A DNA stretch of 64,000 nucleotides from positions 49,028 to 113,027 of the forward strand of contig NZ_AUCV01000020.1 in assembly GCF_000429945.1 (NCBI RefSeq), read 5' to 3'. The DNA comes from Desulfogranum japonicum DSM 18378 (GTDB taxonomy: Bacteria; Desulfobacterota; Desulfobulbia; Desulfobulbales; Desulfobulbaceae). The position numbers were made by a program, and so were the translations under genes. This document shows, piece after piece, positions 1 through 8,243 of the stretch. Under the pieces are notes generated by a model, which saw only the letters and a program-made list of their open reading frames with translations, did no database searches and was not told the DNA's origin. How positions within the stretch are numbered: position 1 is the stretch's first letter; each line of letters begins with the position of its first letter.

Positions 1-398
1 TCTACCAACGGTTCAAAACAAATGCCGTTGTACACACAACGGTTGCAGATGTTCTTTCACATGAAATGTGTGACGATAATACTCTTGACAAAAAGCAATT
101 GTCCACAAGAATTTGAATTGCAAGGTAGAAATCTGAATATACACGGAAGACTCAGTGGCGGAATACGGTATCGCAAACTATCCTGCGAAAAAAAGCGGAA
201 GTTTGCAAATGAAGCACTAAACAAACATTCTCATCACCAGAAATAACTTATAAAATTAAATAGTTATCCAGCTCCTTAAACAAATCGTGAAATTTCTCCA
301 TAAAATCGCACTTGTGTGTTGTCAAAAACTGACATATTATACATTCAAAGATGACTTAATCAAAAAAACAACCAATATTAACTTAATACTACAAACAC
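1..398. other. no gene recognised
   Basis: AT-rich DNA with no convincing gene. The first 50 bases contain AACGG/CCGTT repeats that could form a small hairpin but carry no U-tract. A short reading frame from 22 to 246 has no ribosome binding site and no protein-like composition, so it was not called. The gene at the left edge of the window, if any, lies outside. Confidence 0.5.
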
Positions 399-662
399 GT
401 GCACACAGTAAAATTAGAACATAACCAGGCTGCACTCCTACTGACCCTTGATGAAAATGGTGAGATGGTCGTTGATGTCATTGGCCAGGACTACCCTTCT
501 CTCTCAAAAGAAATATGTGAAATCATAGCCTTGAAGCTGATCAATGAAGCCGACTTCCAGGAAGAGATCCTGGCCTGGACTTCAGAAGCTTCAAGCGAAA
601 GCAGCCCAGCCCGCAACACGTTGGACGCTGACACAATGCAAGAGCAACTTAAATGCACATAG
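399..662 (+). CDS. small hypothetical protein (87 aa)
   Basis: I do not recognise this protein. It is acidic and soluble, with no signal peptide or membrane segment. The first 60 residues look protein-like (an N-terminal strand rich in Leu and Val, then acidic helices), while the C-terminal tail is Ser/Ala rich and probably disordered. The start is GTG; no clear Shine-Dalgarno sequence precedes it, so the start and even its reality are uncertain. It stands alone, convergent with the hdrA-type gene on the opposite strand, whose stop lies about 50 bases away. Confidence 0.45.
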   Translation: MHTVKLEHNQAALLLTLDENGEMVVDVIGQDYPSLSKEICEIIALKLINEADFQEEILAWTSEASSESSPARNTLDADTMQEQLKCT

Positions 663-710
663 GGTTTGTTTCTCCGGGCAGGAAGGATGCCGCAAGCTCA
701 TGCCATTCAA

Positions 711-3134
711 TCACAACACTTCTTCAGCTGTTGCCATGCCCAACATAGACTGCAATGCTTCTCTGGTGAGTGCAATCTCCTCTGAACTGACCGTTTTCCG
801 GATACCTTCCATTTTTTGCATGGCTTCTTGAAAGCGAATGCCTTCTGCGGCACTGATCCATTCCAATTGAAGCCGCTCCTGCCGAACACCCAATTTTTCC
901 ATTTTCCGCCACATACGATGAATGCGTTTTTCCGTCCAGTGATTGGCATCAATGTAATGGCAGTCACTGAGGTGGCACCCTGATACCAAAATGGCGGGCA
1001 CACCTAAGGCAAAAGCCTTCCATAGAAATTTTTCATCGACCCGGCCGGAACACATGGTTCTGATTAAGCGAGTGCTTGCCGGATATTCAAGCCTTGAAAC
1101 CCCTGCAAAATCAGCACCTGCATACGAACACCAGTTACAGGCAAAAACCAGTACGCGCTCTTCCGCCCTATCCCCTAATACAGCTTCTATCTGTGCCTCT
1201 ATCTGAGGGTCGGTGAAATGATGCATCTCTATGGCGTTTTCAGGGCATTCAGCCGAGCAAGTTCCGCAGCCGGAACAGGCTGCTGTGGTTACGTGAGCCC
1301 CGGATTTGGCTATTCTATCAACAGTAATTGCCTTATATGGACATACTTTTGCACACAATCCACAAGAAGAGCACAGTTCAGGATTTACCTCAGCTGTAAT
1401 ACCTTCAACAGAAAGCATGCCTTTGCTCATTAATATACTGGCTCGCATGGCCGCTGCAGAGGCCTGGGTTACACTATCCTTTACATCCTTGGGACCTTCA
1501 CTGCATCCTGCAAAGAAGATTCCTCTGGTGGCGGCATCAACCGGTTGTAATTTAGGATGTGCTTCGAGAAAAAAACCATCTGGATTACGTTGCAGAGCTA
1601 GCATTTCCTGCAGGTGCTTCAGCCCAGATGGTGGTCTTACGCCTACTGCCAGAACCAACATTTCCAATTCATGACGTTCAACAATCCTGGTTTCCGGATT
1701 TTCTACAAATACCGTTAGGTTCCCGTTGTCTGTATTTTCTTCAACGGTTCCTGGCAAACCACGTATGTACTGCACTCCCATTCGTTTGGTCCGTCGATAC
1801 TGGTCTTCAAAGCCCTTACCAAATGCTCTAATATCAATGTAAAACACTTTGACTTCAATATCAGGATAATGCTCTTTCAACATAAAAGCGCATTTGATTG
1901 TATTCATACAGCAGACATTGGAACAATATGAACTTCCCTTATGCAGAGATCTGGACCCCACACACTGAATAAAAGCAACCGATCGTGGTCGCTTACGATC
2001 GGTCATGCGCACCACTTCACCGCCTGTCGGTCCGCCTGCATTAATCAAGCGCTCGAATTCCATACTCGTCAGCACATTGTCAAACCGCGTGTAGCCATAC
2101 TCATCGAGCCGTGTCGGATCATAAATGTCCATCCCGGTTGCCATGATGATCGTACCGACTTCAAAAGATAACTCTTCATCACTCATGTGGAAATCAATAC
2201 ACTGCTTTTCACATTGATCGACACACTTACCGCATACAGTGGGATTCTGCCCCAGACACCTCTCCATCTCTATGAGATAGGAAGAAGGAACAGCTTGGGG
2301 AAAAGGAGAATAAATGGCTCTTCTGGAAGATAAGCCTTGATCAAATTCGTCTGGTAGCACAACAGGACAAACCTTGGCACATTCACCACAGGCTGTACAC
2401 ATATCTTCATGCACATATCTGGCTTTCTTTAAAACCCTGACAGTAAAATTACCAACAAACCCCTTAATTTCTTTCACTTCACTCAATGTCAGTAAAGTGA
2501 TATTTGGGTGACGTCCCACATCCGTCATCTTTGGACCCAATATACAGATAGAGCAGTCCATGGTTGGAAACGTCTTGTCCAAGGCCGCCATTATCCCACC
2601 AATGCTGGGTTTCTTTTCAACCAGAATGACTTTGGTGCCAGCGTTTGCCAAGTCCAATGCAGCCTGAATTCCTGCTACCCCTCCACCTACTACCAGAGTG
2701 GTGGGAGTCACTGCTATCTGGGCCTCGTGGCATTCCTGGAGTAAGCGGGTACGAGCCACAGATGCTCGTACAAGATCACATGCCTTCTGTGTAGCTCCCT
2801 GCTTATCATTACAGTGCACCCAGGAGCAGTGTTCCCTCAAATTAGCCATATCGAGGAGATATGGGTTTAATCCTGCCTCAGCCACACATTGCCGAAAGGT
2901 AGGCTCATGAAGTCTGGGAGAACAGGATGCCACAACCACCCGATTGAGTTTATGATCTGCAATATCCTGCTTTATCTGATTCTGACCTGGCTCTGAGCAA
3001 GTATAAGCATTATGACGAGATAGCACGACATCAGGCAGAGTTGCCGCATATTCCGATACAGCACCACAGTCAACCACCCCAGCTATATTCAACCCACAAT
3101 GGCAAACATACACACCTATCCGCAAATCAGTCAT
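711..3134 (-). CDS. hdrA: HdrA-like FAD/iron-sulfur protein fused to MvhD domain
   Basis: About 807 aa. The order of domains is that of heterodisulfide reductase subunit A: an N-terminal HdrA module (CHCG, then ASCSPRLHE), a GGGVAG dinucleotide fold near residue 150 for FAD, a ferredoxin-like cluster motif (CTACGECAKVCP), the core flavoprotein with its Cys-rich insert, two more 4Fe-4S motifs (CSSCGLCAKVCP, CSGCGTCSAECP), then an MvhD/FrhD-type 2Fe-2S domain (CNWCSYAG, MCSGRV, GCHLSDCHY). Such fusions take electrons from a hydrogenase, formate dehydrogenase or other donor into flavin-based electron bifurcation or confurcation in the cytoplasm. Start chosen at the ATG preceded by AAGAG; an ATG and a GTG lie five to six codons further upstream. 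No hdrB, hdrC or hydrogenase gene is adjacent, so its partners must be encoded elsewhere. Confidence 0.92.
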   Translation of the reverse strand: MTDLRIGVYVCHCGLNIAGVVDCGAVSEYAATLPDVVLSRHNAYTCSEPGQNQIKQDIADHKLNRVVVASCSPRLHEPTFRQCVAEAGLNPYLLDMANLREHCSWVHCNDKQGATQKACDLVRASVARTRLLQECHEAQIAVTPTTLVVGGGVAGIQAALDLANAGTKVILVEKKPSIGGIMAALDKTFPTMDCSICILGPKMTDVGRHPNITLLTLSEVKEIKGFVGNFTVRVLKKARYVHEDMCTACGECAKVCPVVLPDEFDQGLSSRRAIYSPFPQAVPSSYLIEMERCLGQNPTVCGKCVDQCEKQCIDFHMSDEELSFEVGTIIMATGMDIYDPTRLDEYGYTRFDNVLTSMEFERLINAGGPTGGEVVRMTDRKRPRSVAFIQCVGSRSLHKGSSYCSNVCCMNTIKCAFMLKEHYPDIEVKVFYIDIRAFGKGFEDQYRRTKRMGVQYIRGLPGTVEENTDNGNLTVFVENPETRIVERHELEMLVLAVGVRPPSGLKHLQEMLALQRNPDGFFLEAHPKLQPVDAATRGIFFAGCSEGPKDVKDSVTQASAAAMRASILMSKGMLSVEGITAEVNPELCSSCGLCAKVCPYKAITVDRIAKSGAHVTTAACSGCGTCSAECPENAIEMHHFTDPQIEAQIEAVLGDRAEERVLVFACNWCSYAGADFAGVSRLEYPASTRLIRTMCSGRVDEKFLWKAFALGVPAILVSGCHLSDCHYIDANHWTEKRIHRMWRKMEKLGVRQERLQLEWISAAEGIRFQEAMQKMEGIRKTVSSEEIALTREALQSMLGMATAEEVL

Positions 3135-3327
3135 TTGTTTCTCTTGCATCACTCAGCTACCAGTTTTGTCTTCAATAGAATTATGTATCAGATAATAAAA
3201 ACACAGTTTATTACCACAATGTTTTCAATGTGTCAAATAGGTAAAACCTATCACAAAATATATTACTATACGCAAACGGCAACTACTCATAAGAAAACGG
3301 GCAAACGTGACTCCCCCTGTATTTATA

Positions 3328-3433
3328 ACTGGTTACAGGGTGCCTGAGATCTGCGCAAGCAGGCTGGTGCTGCGCATTGGATCATACGTAAACAGGGCTG
3401 ATTGCGGAAAGATCAGGTACACTGTGAGCAATT
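3328..3433 (+). repeat. MITE-like repeat, family A, copy 1
   Basis: A 106-base intergenic element. Its ends are imperfect inverted repeats: the left end reads AACTGGTTACAGGGTGCCTG and the reverse complement of the right end reads AATTGCTCACAGTGTACCTG. It lies upstream of the radical SAM gene. The core at 3352-3409 (58 bases) is identical to the reverse complement of 4659-4716, in the copy downstream of that gene. It has no coding capacity, which fits a non-autonomous mobile element moved by a transposase elsewhere. Confidence 0.75.
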
Positions 3434-3580
3434 ATCTTCTATAAACGCAATGAAAAGCTCAAGCGGAAGGGCGCAAATTAAAAGACGTTTATGTTATTTC
3501 ATCAGATATGCCGGAATGGTATACTTCACTCAAATCAGACGAACCTTACTCGTCCGCTCAGAATACGGACTGAATGAATC

Positions 3581-4630
3581 ATGACAACAGACAATATAGA
3601 AAAACAAATCAAAACAGGTTCTCTTGCCGGGGGAAAAACATACGCATTTAACGAGGAGCACGATCAAAAAACTCCCGCCCAGATGTGGTTTCAGAATAGC
3701 GTTGACGGCCTCACTCTTTTTATTGTTTTTTATACCCAAGCCTGCCGATGGTCGAGATGCATGGGATGTAATCTTCCAAGTAAATCTTCATATCACCATG
3801 TGGGATATAAAGATATTATTGCCCAGATTGACCATGTTTTCTCCCTGCCCGAGGTTCTCACAAAACGCCATGTAATCAGAAAGTTGATAATCAGCAACAA
3901 TGGCTCCATTCTTGACCAGGATACTTTTTCATCCACAGCCCTGCTGTATCTAATGGCCAAAATAAACCTCAACTTTACCAATCTGGATATTCTCACCTTG
4001 GAGACCAGGCCAGAATTTGTAGAGATTGAAGAACTTGAATTCCTCTCAAGAACCCTTGCCGAGGGAGATACTCCTACCCTGCTGGAACTGGGTATAGGCT
4101 TTGAGGCATTTGATGAAACAATCCGAAATGATACCTTCAACAAAGGGTTAACACTTGAAACCTTCGAAAGGTTTATTGGACAGGTGTCACCATTCAACTG
4201 CCGGGTGAAATGCTATTTTATGCAGAAACCCATACCCAATTTTTCTGATAGCGATGCTTTGGCTGATATTATCCATGCCATAGACTACCTGAATGACATG
4301 TCCATACGATATAATGTAAGAATCAACATGCACCTTAATCCCACCTATGCAGCATACGGTACGCCATTGGAACAATCCTTTTACGAAGGCACGTTCGTGC
4401 CTCCAAAGCTGGTTGATGTGGTACAGGCAGTTCTATATGCAGAGGATTCCTCCCTCACCCTCTTTGTCGGATTGTTTGATGAAGGTCTGGCCGTGGAGGG
4501 AGGCTCTTTTATCCGCGAAGGCGATGAACATTTGATTAAGGCCCTTGAAACCTTCAATAGGACACAGAATTTTAAACAGTTACAACAAGCCGTTTCCCCA
4601 CGTACCTTTTGCTCCAACACAACAGGGTAA
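3581..4630 (+). CDS. radical SAM protein, RaSEA/TIGR01210-like
   Basis: A 349-aa cytoplasmic protein. Near residue 54 it has Cys-x4-Cys-x2-Cys (ACRWSRCMGC), which departs from the classical CxxxCxxC but matches the radical SAM branch that includes the archaeosine-synthase partner RaSEA (TIGR01210). Later features (IISNNGSILD, LETRPEF, LELGIGFEAFDE, HLNPTY) fit the beta/alpha strands of a radical SAM barrel of the Elp3/MiaB type. Substrate unknown; a role in nucleic-acid base modification is only an inference from the family. It has its own intergenic surroundings and is bracketed by two inverted copies of repeat family A, the second starting five bases after its stop codon. Family assignment is from memory of the motif and length. 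Confidence 0.72.
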   Translation: MTTDNIEKQIKTGSLAGGKTYAFNEEHDQKTPAQMWFQNSVDGLTLFIVFYTQACRWSRCMGCNLPSKSSYHHVGYKDIIAQIDHVFSLPEVLTKRHVIRKLIISNNGSILDQDTFSSTALLYLMAKINLNFTNLDILTLETRPEFVEIEELEFLSRTLAEGDTPTLLELGIGFEAFDETIRNDTFNKGLTLETFERFIGQVSPFNCRVKCYFMQKPIPNFSDSDALADIIHAIDYLNDMSIRYNVRINMHLNPTYAAYGTPLEQSFYEGTFVPPKLVDVVQAVLYAEDSSLTLFVGLFDEGLAVEGGSFIREGDEHLIKALETFNRTQNFKQLQQAVSPRTFCSNTTG

Positions 4631-4635
4631 AACGT

Positions 4636-4742
4636 ACCTGTTCACGGTGGCCCTGATATTCCGCAATCAGCCCTGTTTACGTATGATCCAATGCGCAGCA
4701 CCAGCCTGCTTGCGCAAAGCTCAGACAGCCTGTAACCAGGTT
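4636..4742 (-). repeat. MITE-like repeat, family A, copy 2 (inverted)
   Basis: The reverse-complement partner of the copy at 3328-3433, starting five bases after the radical SAM stop codon. Positions 4659-4716 are an exact 58-base inverted match to 3352-3409. The two copies bracket a 1.2-kb segment holding one gene, like a small composite element, and could also fold as a transcription-terminating structure after the gene. Confidence 0.75.
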
Positions 4743-4830
4743 CAGATACATGGAAGTTGTCAAGTTGAGTTACTTCAATTAGCTGATTATGATAAATGAG
4801 CAGAGTTATGGAAAGAGATAAGGAGAAGTT

Positions 4831-6069
4831 ATGATTCAGAGTCTTTTGGGCCTGCTTGCCTTTATTGCCATCGCTTTTCTACTGAGTGAAAACAAAAAAG
4901 GAGTCTCGGTAAAACTGATTGTGGCAGCCATGGGAATGCAACTCTTCCTGGGCCTCTTACTGCTGAAACTTACATGGGTGCGCCAGTTTTTTTTATACCT
5001 CAACGACCTGGTAATGGCCATATCCAGGGCTACGGGGGATGGTACAGCCCTGGTTTTCGGCTACCTTGGAGGCGGCCCCTTGCCTTTCACAGAATCATAC
5101 CCCGGTGCGGCCTTCGTGTTGGCTTTTCAGTCCCTTCCGCTGGTACTGGTAATGAGTGCTCTTTCGGCTCTGTTGTTCTACTGGAAAATTATTCCGGCCA
5201 TGGTGCATTTCTTCAGCATGATTCTTAAAAAGACGCTGGGGACAGGAGGAGCCGAAGGCATTGGCATTTCTGCAAATATTTTTCTAGGCATGGTGGAATC
5301 GCCCCTGTTGATAAAACCCTATCTTGCATCCATGACTCGGAGTGAACTTTTTACTCTGATGACCTGTGGCATGGCAACCATTGCCGGAACAGTCATGGTA
5401 CTGTATGCAACTATTTTAAACGAAGCCATCCCGGAAATTCTGGGCCATATTCTGACCGCTTCAATTATCAGTGCCCCTGCGGCTGTGTTGATTTCCAAAA
5501 TCATGCTGCCGGAAACCCAAAACGTAACAGAAGGAAAACTCTCTTTAAACCTGGAATACAAGAGCTCCATGGATGCCATAACCAAAGGAACAGTCTCCGG
5601 CATCGAGCTTCTGTTAAGCATAGTGGCTATGATTATCGTGCTGGTTGCGTTGGTCAGCCTGCTCAATATGATCCTGACACTTCTGCCTCTGGTTCAGGAC
5701 CAGGAATTGACCTTACAGCGTATTCTTGGATGGGTTATGGCTCCCATATCATGGCTTATGGGGATTCCCTGGACCGAATCACTGACAACCGGCTCACTCA
5801 TGGGGACCAAAACTGTTCTCAATGAGTTTATCGCATACCTGGATCTCAGCCGGATTCCTGAAGGAGACCTGACAGAGCGCAGTCGCATCATTATATCCTA
5901 TGCACTGTGCGGCTTTGCCAACCCCGGAAGCCTGGGAATCATGATAGGAGGGCTGGGAACCATGGCGCCGGAAAGACGAGACGAAATAGTTGCTCTGGGC
6001 TTTCGCTCCATTGTAGCGGGAACCCTTGCAACATGCATGACAGGGGCTGTCGCAGGAATATTTTTGTAA
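4831..6069 (+). CDS. nupC: concentrative nucleoside transporter (CNT/NupC family)
   Basis: A 412-aa integral membrane protein of the inner membrane, with the length and order of hydrophobic segments of bacterial CNT transporters, which take up nucleosides with Na+ or H+. Diagnostic blocks are the N-terminal LLGLLAFIAIAFLLSENKK, the GGGPLPF re-entrant loop, the GISANIFLGMVESPLLI block in the first half, and the GTMAPERRDEI block near the end (around residue 380). The start is preceded by AAGGAG at good spacing. It appears to be a single-gene unit; a short copy of repeat family A follows its stop codon. Substrate preference (pyrimidine or purine) cannot be read from the sequence. Confidence 0.9.
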   Translation: MIQSLLGLLAFIAIAFLLSENKKGVSVKLIVAAMGMQLFLGLLLLKLTWVRQFFLYLNDLVMAISRATGDGTALVFGYLGGGPLPFTESYPGAAFVLAFQSLPLVLVMSALSALLFYWKIIPAMVHFFSMILKKTLGTGGAEGIGISANIFLGMVESPLLIKPYLASMTRSELFTLMTCGMATIAGTVMVLYATILNEAIPEILGHILTASIISAPAAVLISKIMLPETQNVTEGKLSLNLEYKSSMDAITKGTVSGIELLLSIVAMIIVLVALVSLLNMILTLLPLVQDQELTLQRILGWVMAPISWLMGIPWTESLTTGSLMGTKTVLNEFIAYLDLSRIPEGDLTERSRIIISYALCGFANPGSLGIMIGGLGTMAPERRDEIVALGFRSIVAGTLATCMTGAVAGIFL

Positions 6070-6080
6070 CACTTATCGAT

Positions 6081-6150
6081 ACTGCTCACAGTGCTTCTGA
6101 TTTTTTTCGTGATCAACCTGTGTGCGTTCAAACACACTGTAACCAGTTAC
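6081..6150. repeat. MITE-like repeat, family A, short copy
   Basis: A 70-base element right after the nucleoside transporter. Left end ACTGCTCACAGTGCTTCTGA; the right end, reverse-complemented, reads GTAACTGGTTACAGTGTG. These are the same terminal inverted repeats as the longer family A copies, with a shorter middle. In RNA it would fold into one hairpin and may end transcription of the upstream gene. Confidence 0.6.
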
Positions 6151-6203
6151 AAAAATACGGGGGAGTTGGTACTGTAACCGTTTCTTCTATGAAGGGTTGT
6201 CAC

Positions 6204-6482
6204 TTATCTTCTTTTCCATATATTTGCTACAGCTCTATCACTCCCTAAAAAAGCGACAATTTCGCTAACAAATGCTATCAGGAAAAAAACTGTTGCCGGT
6301 AGAACACCACCAAGCACAGAGGCTTTAATAGAAGCATAGATAGAACCAATGGAAAGGATAAAGAACAACAAGCCAAATATTTTAAGTATGCTTCTATGTG
6401 ATTCTCGGTAAATATATTCGTTTTCACCAGACTCAAATGGCTTAAGAATTGGGGCGAAGATTTTTTTCAATTTTTCTTTCAT
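6204..6482 (-). CDS. small membrane protein, hypothetical
   Basis: A 92-aa protein: a basic N-terminus (KEKLKK), an acidic stretch around residues 20-30, then two hydrophobic segments (about residues 38-60 and 62-80) joined by a short turn and ending in a basic tail (IWKRR). This suggests a two-helix inner-membrane protein with both ends in the cytoplasm. I do not recognise the family. The start is the ATG preceded by GAAAGG; a TTG five codons upstream is an alternative. It converges with the nucleoside transporter and has no partner on its own strand. Confidence 0.55.
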   Translation of the reverse strand: MKEKLKKIFAPILKPFESGENEYIYRESHRSILKIFGLLFFILSIGSIYASIKASVLGGVLPATVFFLIAFVSEIVAFLGSDRAVANIWKRR

Positions 6483-6753
6483 GCAAACACCTTTCAAAAA
6501 GCCTTCCTAAAACCGGTCGGAGAATTACTTTTTTCCTTAGAATACAAACTTTTCCAAAAATATGCACACTCATGTTGATAGACAAGGAAAGCTTTGAACT
6601 TCTCAAAAAACACAACTACAGCAAAAAAAGCTTTTTCCGTCAATATTCCGGCTCAGATTTTTGGTTAATACCAGCAGCACAGTGCAGGAAAATAATTCCC
6701 TTGTTTACAGATAACCCATTCTACCTGGAAAAACCTTCGATGTAGAGTTTGTA

Positions 6754-6905
6754 TTTGTCCAGCAATGAAGATTTTTGCTCACATTTAAGCTATACAATAA
6801 AATGTCCGCAGACATATAGTTGATATCAGAGGTTACGCTTACCTTCAAAGGCAGAAGTCTGAACATAACGCAAAAATTGGGTAGCAAGGCCATTTATGGA
6901 CAAAC
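6754..6905 (+). repeat. dispersed repeat, family C, copy 1
   Basis: Noncoding 152-base element. Its ends are inverted repeats (TTTGTCC...ATG at the left, CATTTATGGACAAAC at the right). The inside shares blocks with 56716-56905: ATGAAGATTTTT near the left end and CATATAGTTGATATC followed by TACGCTTA in the middle. The spacing of blocks is conserved while sequence has drifted, so this is an old member of a mobile repeat family. Confidence 0.6.
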
Positions 6906-6972
6906 ACTAACGAGATCACTGCACAGAGTGTCAGAGGGAAGACTATTACACGTGAAAGCCTTCCCTCTTTAT

Positions 6973-7078
6973 AAGTGGTTATAAGGCACCTGAGATTCTC
7001 ACAAACAGACTGGTGCAGCGTCTTTGGCCCGTCAGCCACGCTGACCTGGGAAAAATCAGGTACACTGTGAACAGTTAC
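6973..7078 (+). repeat. MITE-like repeat, family A, copy 3
   Basis: A 106-base element in the same orientation as copy 1: left end GTGGTTATAAGGCACCTGAG, the CAGACTGGTGCAGCG core block, and right end ATCAGGTACACTGTGAACAG. The right end matches copy 1 at ATCAGGTACACTGTGA. It sits about 70 bases after the family C element, in the 670-base region between the small membrane protein and the HU/IHF gene; the rest of that region shows no gene. Confidence 0.7.
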
Positions 7079-7123
7079 CCCAAAGGGGGATATTCCTCTT
7101 TAAAATAGCAAGCTGCCGATTGT

Positions 7124-7147
7124 GGAGCGCGCCATAATGGCGTCTCC
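7124..7147 (-). terminator. hairpin after HU/IHF gene
   Basis: GGAG and GCCAT/ATGGC arms form an almost perfect hairpin of about 10 pairs just beyond the stop of the HU/IHF gene. No run of U follows at once, so it may be a processing or 3'-stability hairpin rather than an intrinsic terminator. Confidence 0.35.
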
Positions 7148-7153
7148 ATAACT

Positions 7154-7450
7154 TCAATCGACGACGTCTCCGTTTACTTTTTCCCGCAATTTCACTGAAG
7201 AGTGAAAAGTTACTACTCTTCTTGGGTCAAGCAACAAGGCATCTCCTGTCTGTGGGTTTCTTCCACGCCTTTGCCGTTTATCCCTGACGACAAATTTGCC
7301 GAACCCTGAAATCAAGAGGTCGTTACCGGCTACGATATCCTGTTTCACAATAGCAAGAAATGTTTCTACATATTTACTTGCCTCTTTTGTGGAAACCTTA
7401 TTGTTTGCCTTGCGAATTTCGTTGGCTATGATGGCCTTGGTCAGTTTCAT
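7154..7450 (-). CDS. HU/IHF-family DNA-binding protein
   Basis: A 98-aa nucleoid protein. The N-terminal helical half (MKLTKAIIANEIRK, then KEASKYVETFLAIVK) dimerises, GFGKF marks the body, and the arm carries RRGRNPQTG, whose Pro intercalates at DNA kinks; the PRRVVTFHSSVKLREKVN ending is typical. The length, the spacing and the long basic arm resemble IHF-alpha-like members of Desulfobacterota more than classical 90-aa HU, but HU and IHF cannot be told apart with certainty. The start has AAAGAG at the right spacing. Single gene, with long repeat-rich flanks on both sides. Confidence 0.9.
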   Translation of the reverse strand: MKLTKAIIANEIRKANNKVSTKEASKYVETFLAIVKQDIVAGNDLLISGFGKFVVRDKRQRRGRNPQTGDALLLDPRRVVTFHSSVKLREKVNGDVVD

Positions 7451-7570
7451 TGTGTCTCTTTACTGGTAGTTTATTAACAAAAACTTCAACCAGTCCGGAT
7501 TTCTCATGAGAATAGTAGTTGATACGATGCACCAAATATGCAGCAGCAGTCAACTTCTTTGATTTTTTCC

Positions 7571-7713
7571 AGGAGCCTGTCGGAGAAAGCTCTTTTTCCC
7601 ATATTTGTGTTATTTCCAGAAAATCAATGCTCGCAATATCAAGTATATGGCTGTGCTAGATTTCCTGAAAATACCTTAATCTGAGATACATAGCAATTCT
7701 CTGACAGACTCCT
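7571..7713. repeat. palindromic MITE-like element, family D
   Basis: A 143-base element with 17-base terminal inverted repeats: AGGAGCCTGTCGGAGAA at 7571-7587 and TTCTCTGACAGACTCCT at 7697-7713, two mismatches. The inside is also symmetrical (CAGAAAATC against GATTTCCTG), so the whole element can fold as one long imperfect hairpin. No coding capacity. It lies in the 600-base gene-free stretch between the HU/IHF gene and the initiator tRNA. Confidence 0.65.
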
Positions 7714-7744
7714 AGAAACGCTACGTTTTCAAAACCGAATCATG

Positions 7745-7807
7745 TCTATTCACAAATGAGAATTTTTACTCAAGTTTAGGTAAACACAGACTCCGAGGCA
7801 TACGATA
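7745..7807 (+). repeat. dispersed repeat, family C, partial copy
   Basis: Matches the left part of the element at 56716-56905 (blocks AAATGAG, ATTTTT, CAGACTCCG and ATACGATA, in the same order and spacing). The right part is not recognisable, so it is probably truncated. The stretch from here to the tRNA terminator shows nothing else. Confidence 0.5.
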
Positions 7808-8051
7808 AATACTATTCATTCTGTACCTCAAATAGGTCTTCAAAAAAATCATGAGAAACACAGACTAGCACCACAAAGTGGTAACAAAGATATCTTATGG
7901 CATGTGTTTTTTCAAATGTCAAACTGACTCAAGCATTTTTATAAAAAAATCCATTGAGAAAACTCAATCAGGCTGAATGGTATCTGAACGGCATAGCATT
8001 CTGGTGGGAATTGGCGGCAGTGCGTCATACTGTCTGTACGATTTTGTACAA

Positions 8052-8087
8052 ACAAAAAAAGGAGTTAAGCCAGACTGACTTAACTCC
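8052..8087 (-). terminator. intrinsic terminator of initiator tRNA
   Basis: On the minus strand, the arms GGAGTTAAG and CTTAACTCC make a perfect 9-pair stem with a 9-base loop, followed at once by seven U. It lies 11 bases after the tRNA 3' end, so the tRNA is transcribed as a one-gene unit. Confidence 0.92.
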
Positions 8088-8098
8088 TTGAATAAGCT

Positions 8099-8175
<77 letters not shown>

Positions 8176-8187
8176 TTGCGAGATATG

Positions 8188-8216
8188 TATATACCACATT
8201 AAAAAAAATGTGTCAA
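8188..8216 (-). promoter_or_regulatory. sigma-70 promoter of initiator tRNA
   Basis: Minus strand: TTGACA (8211-8216), a 17-base spacer, then TATATA (8188-8193). The -10 box lies about 13 bases before the tRNA 5' end. The match is near perfect, as expected for a stable RNA. Confidence 0.88.
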
Positions 8217-8243
8217 CAAATAATATAAGTTTCCATTACTGTT

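Noticed and set aside
22..246. Open frame of 74 codons at the left edge
   Set aside because: No ribosome binding site, biased to Lys/His/Arg without a protein-like pattern, and no family.
3328..4742. Integron cassette with attC-like sites around the radical SAM gene
   Set aside because: The flanking repeats are in inverted orientation and lack the paired attC core sites GTTRRRY; a MITE-type explanation fits better.
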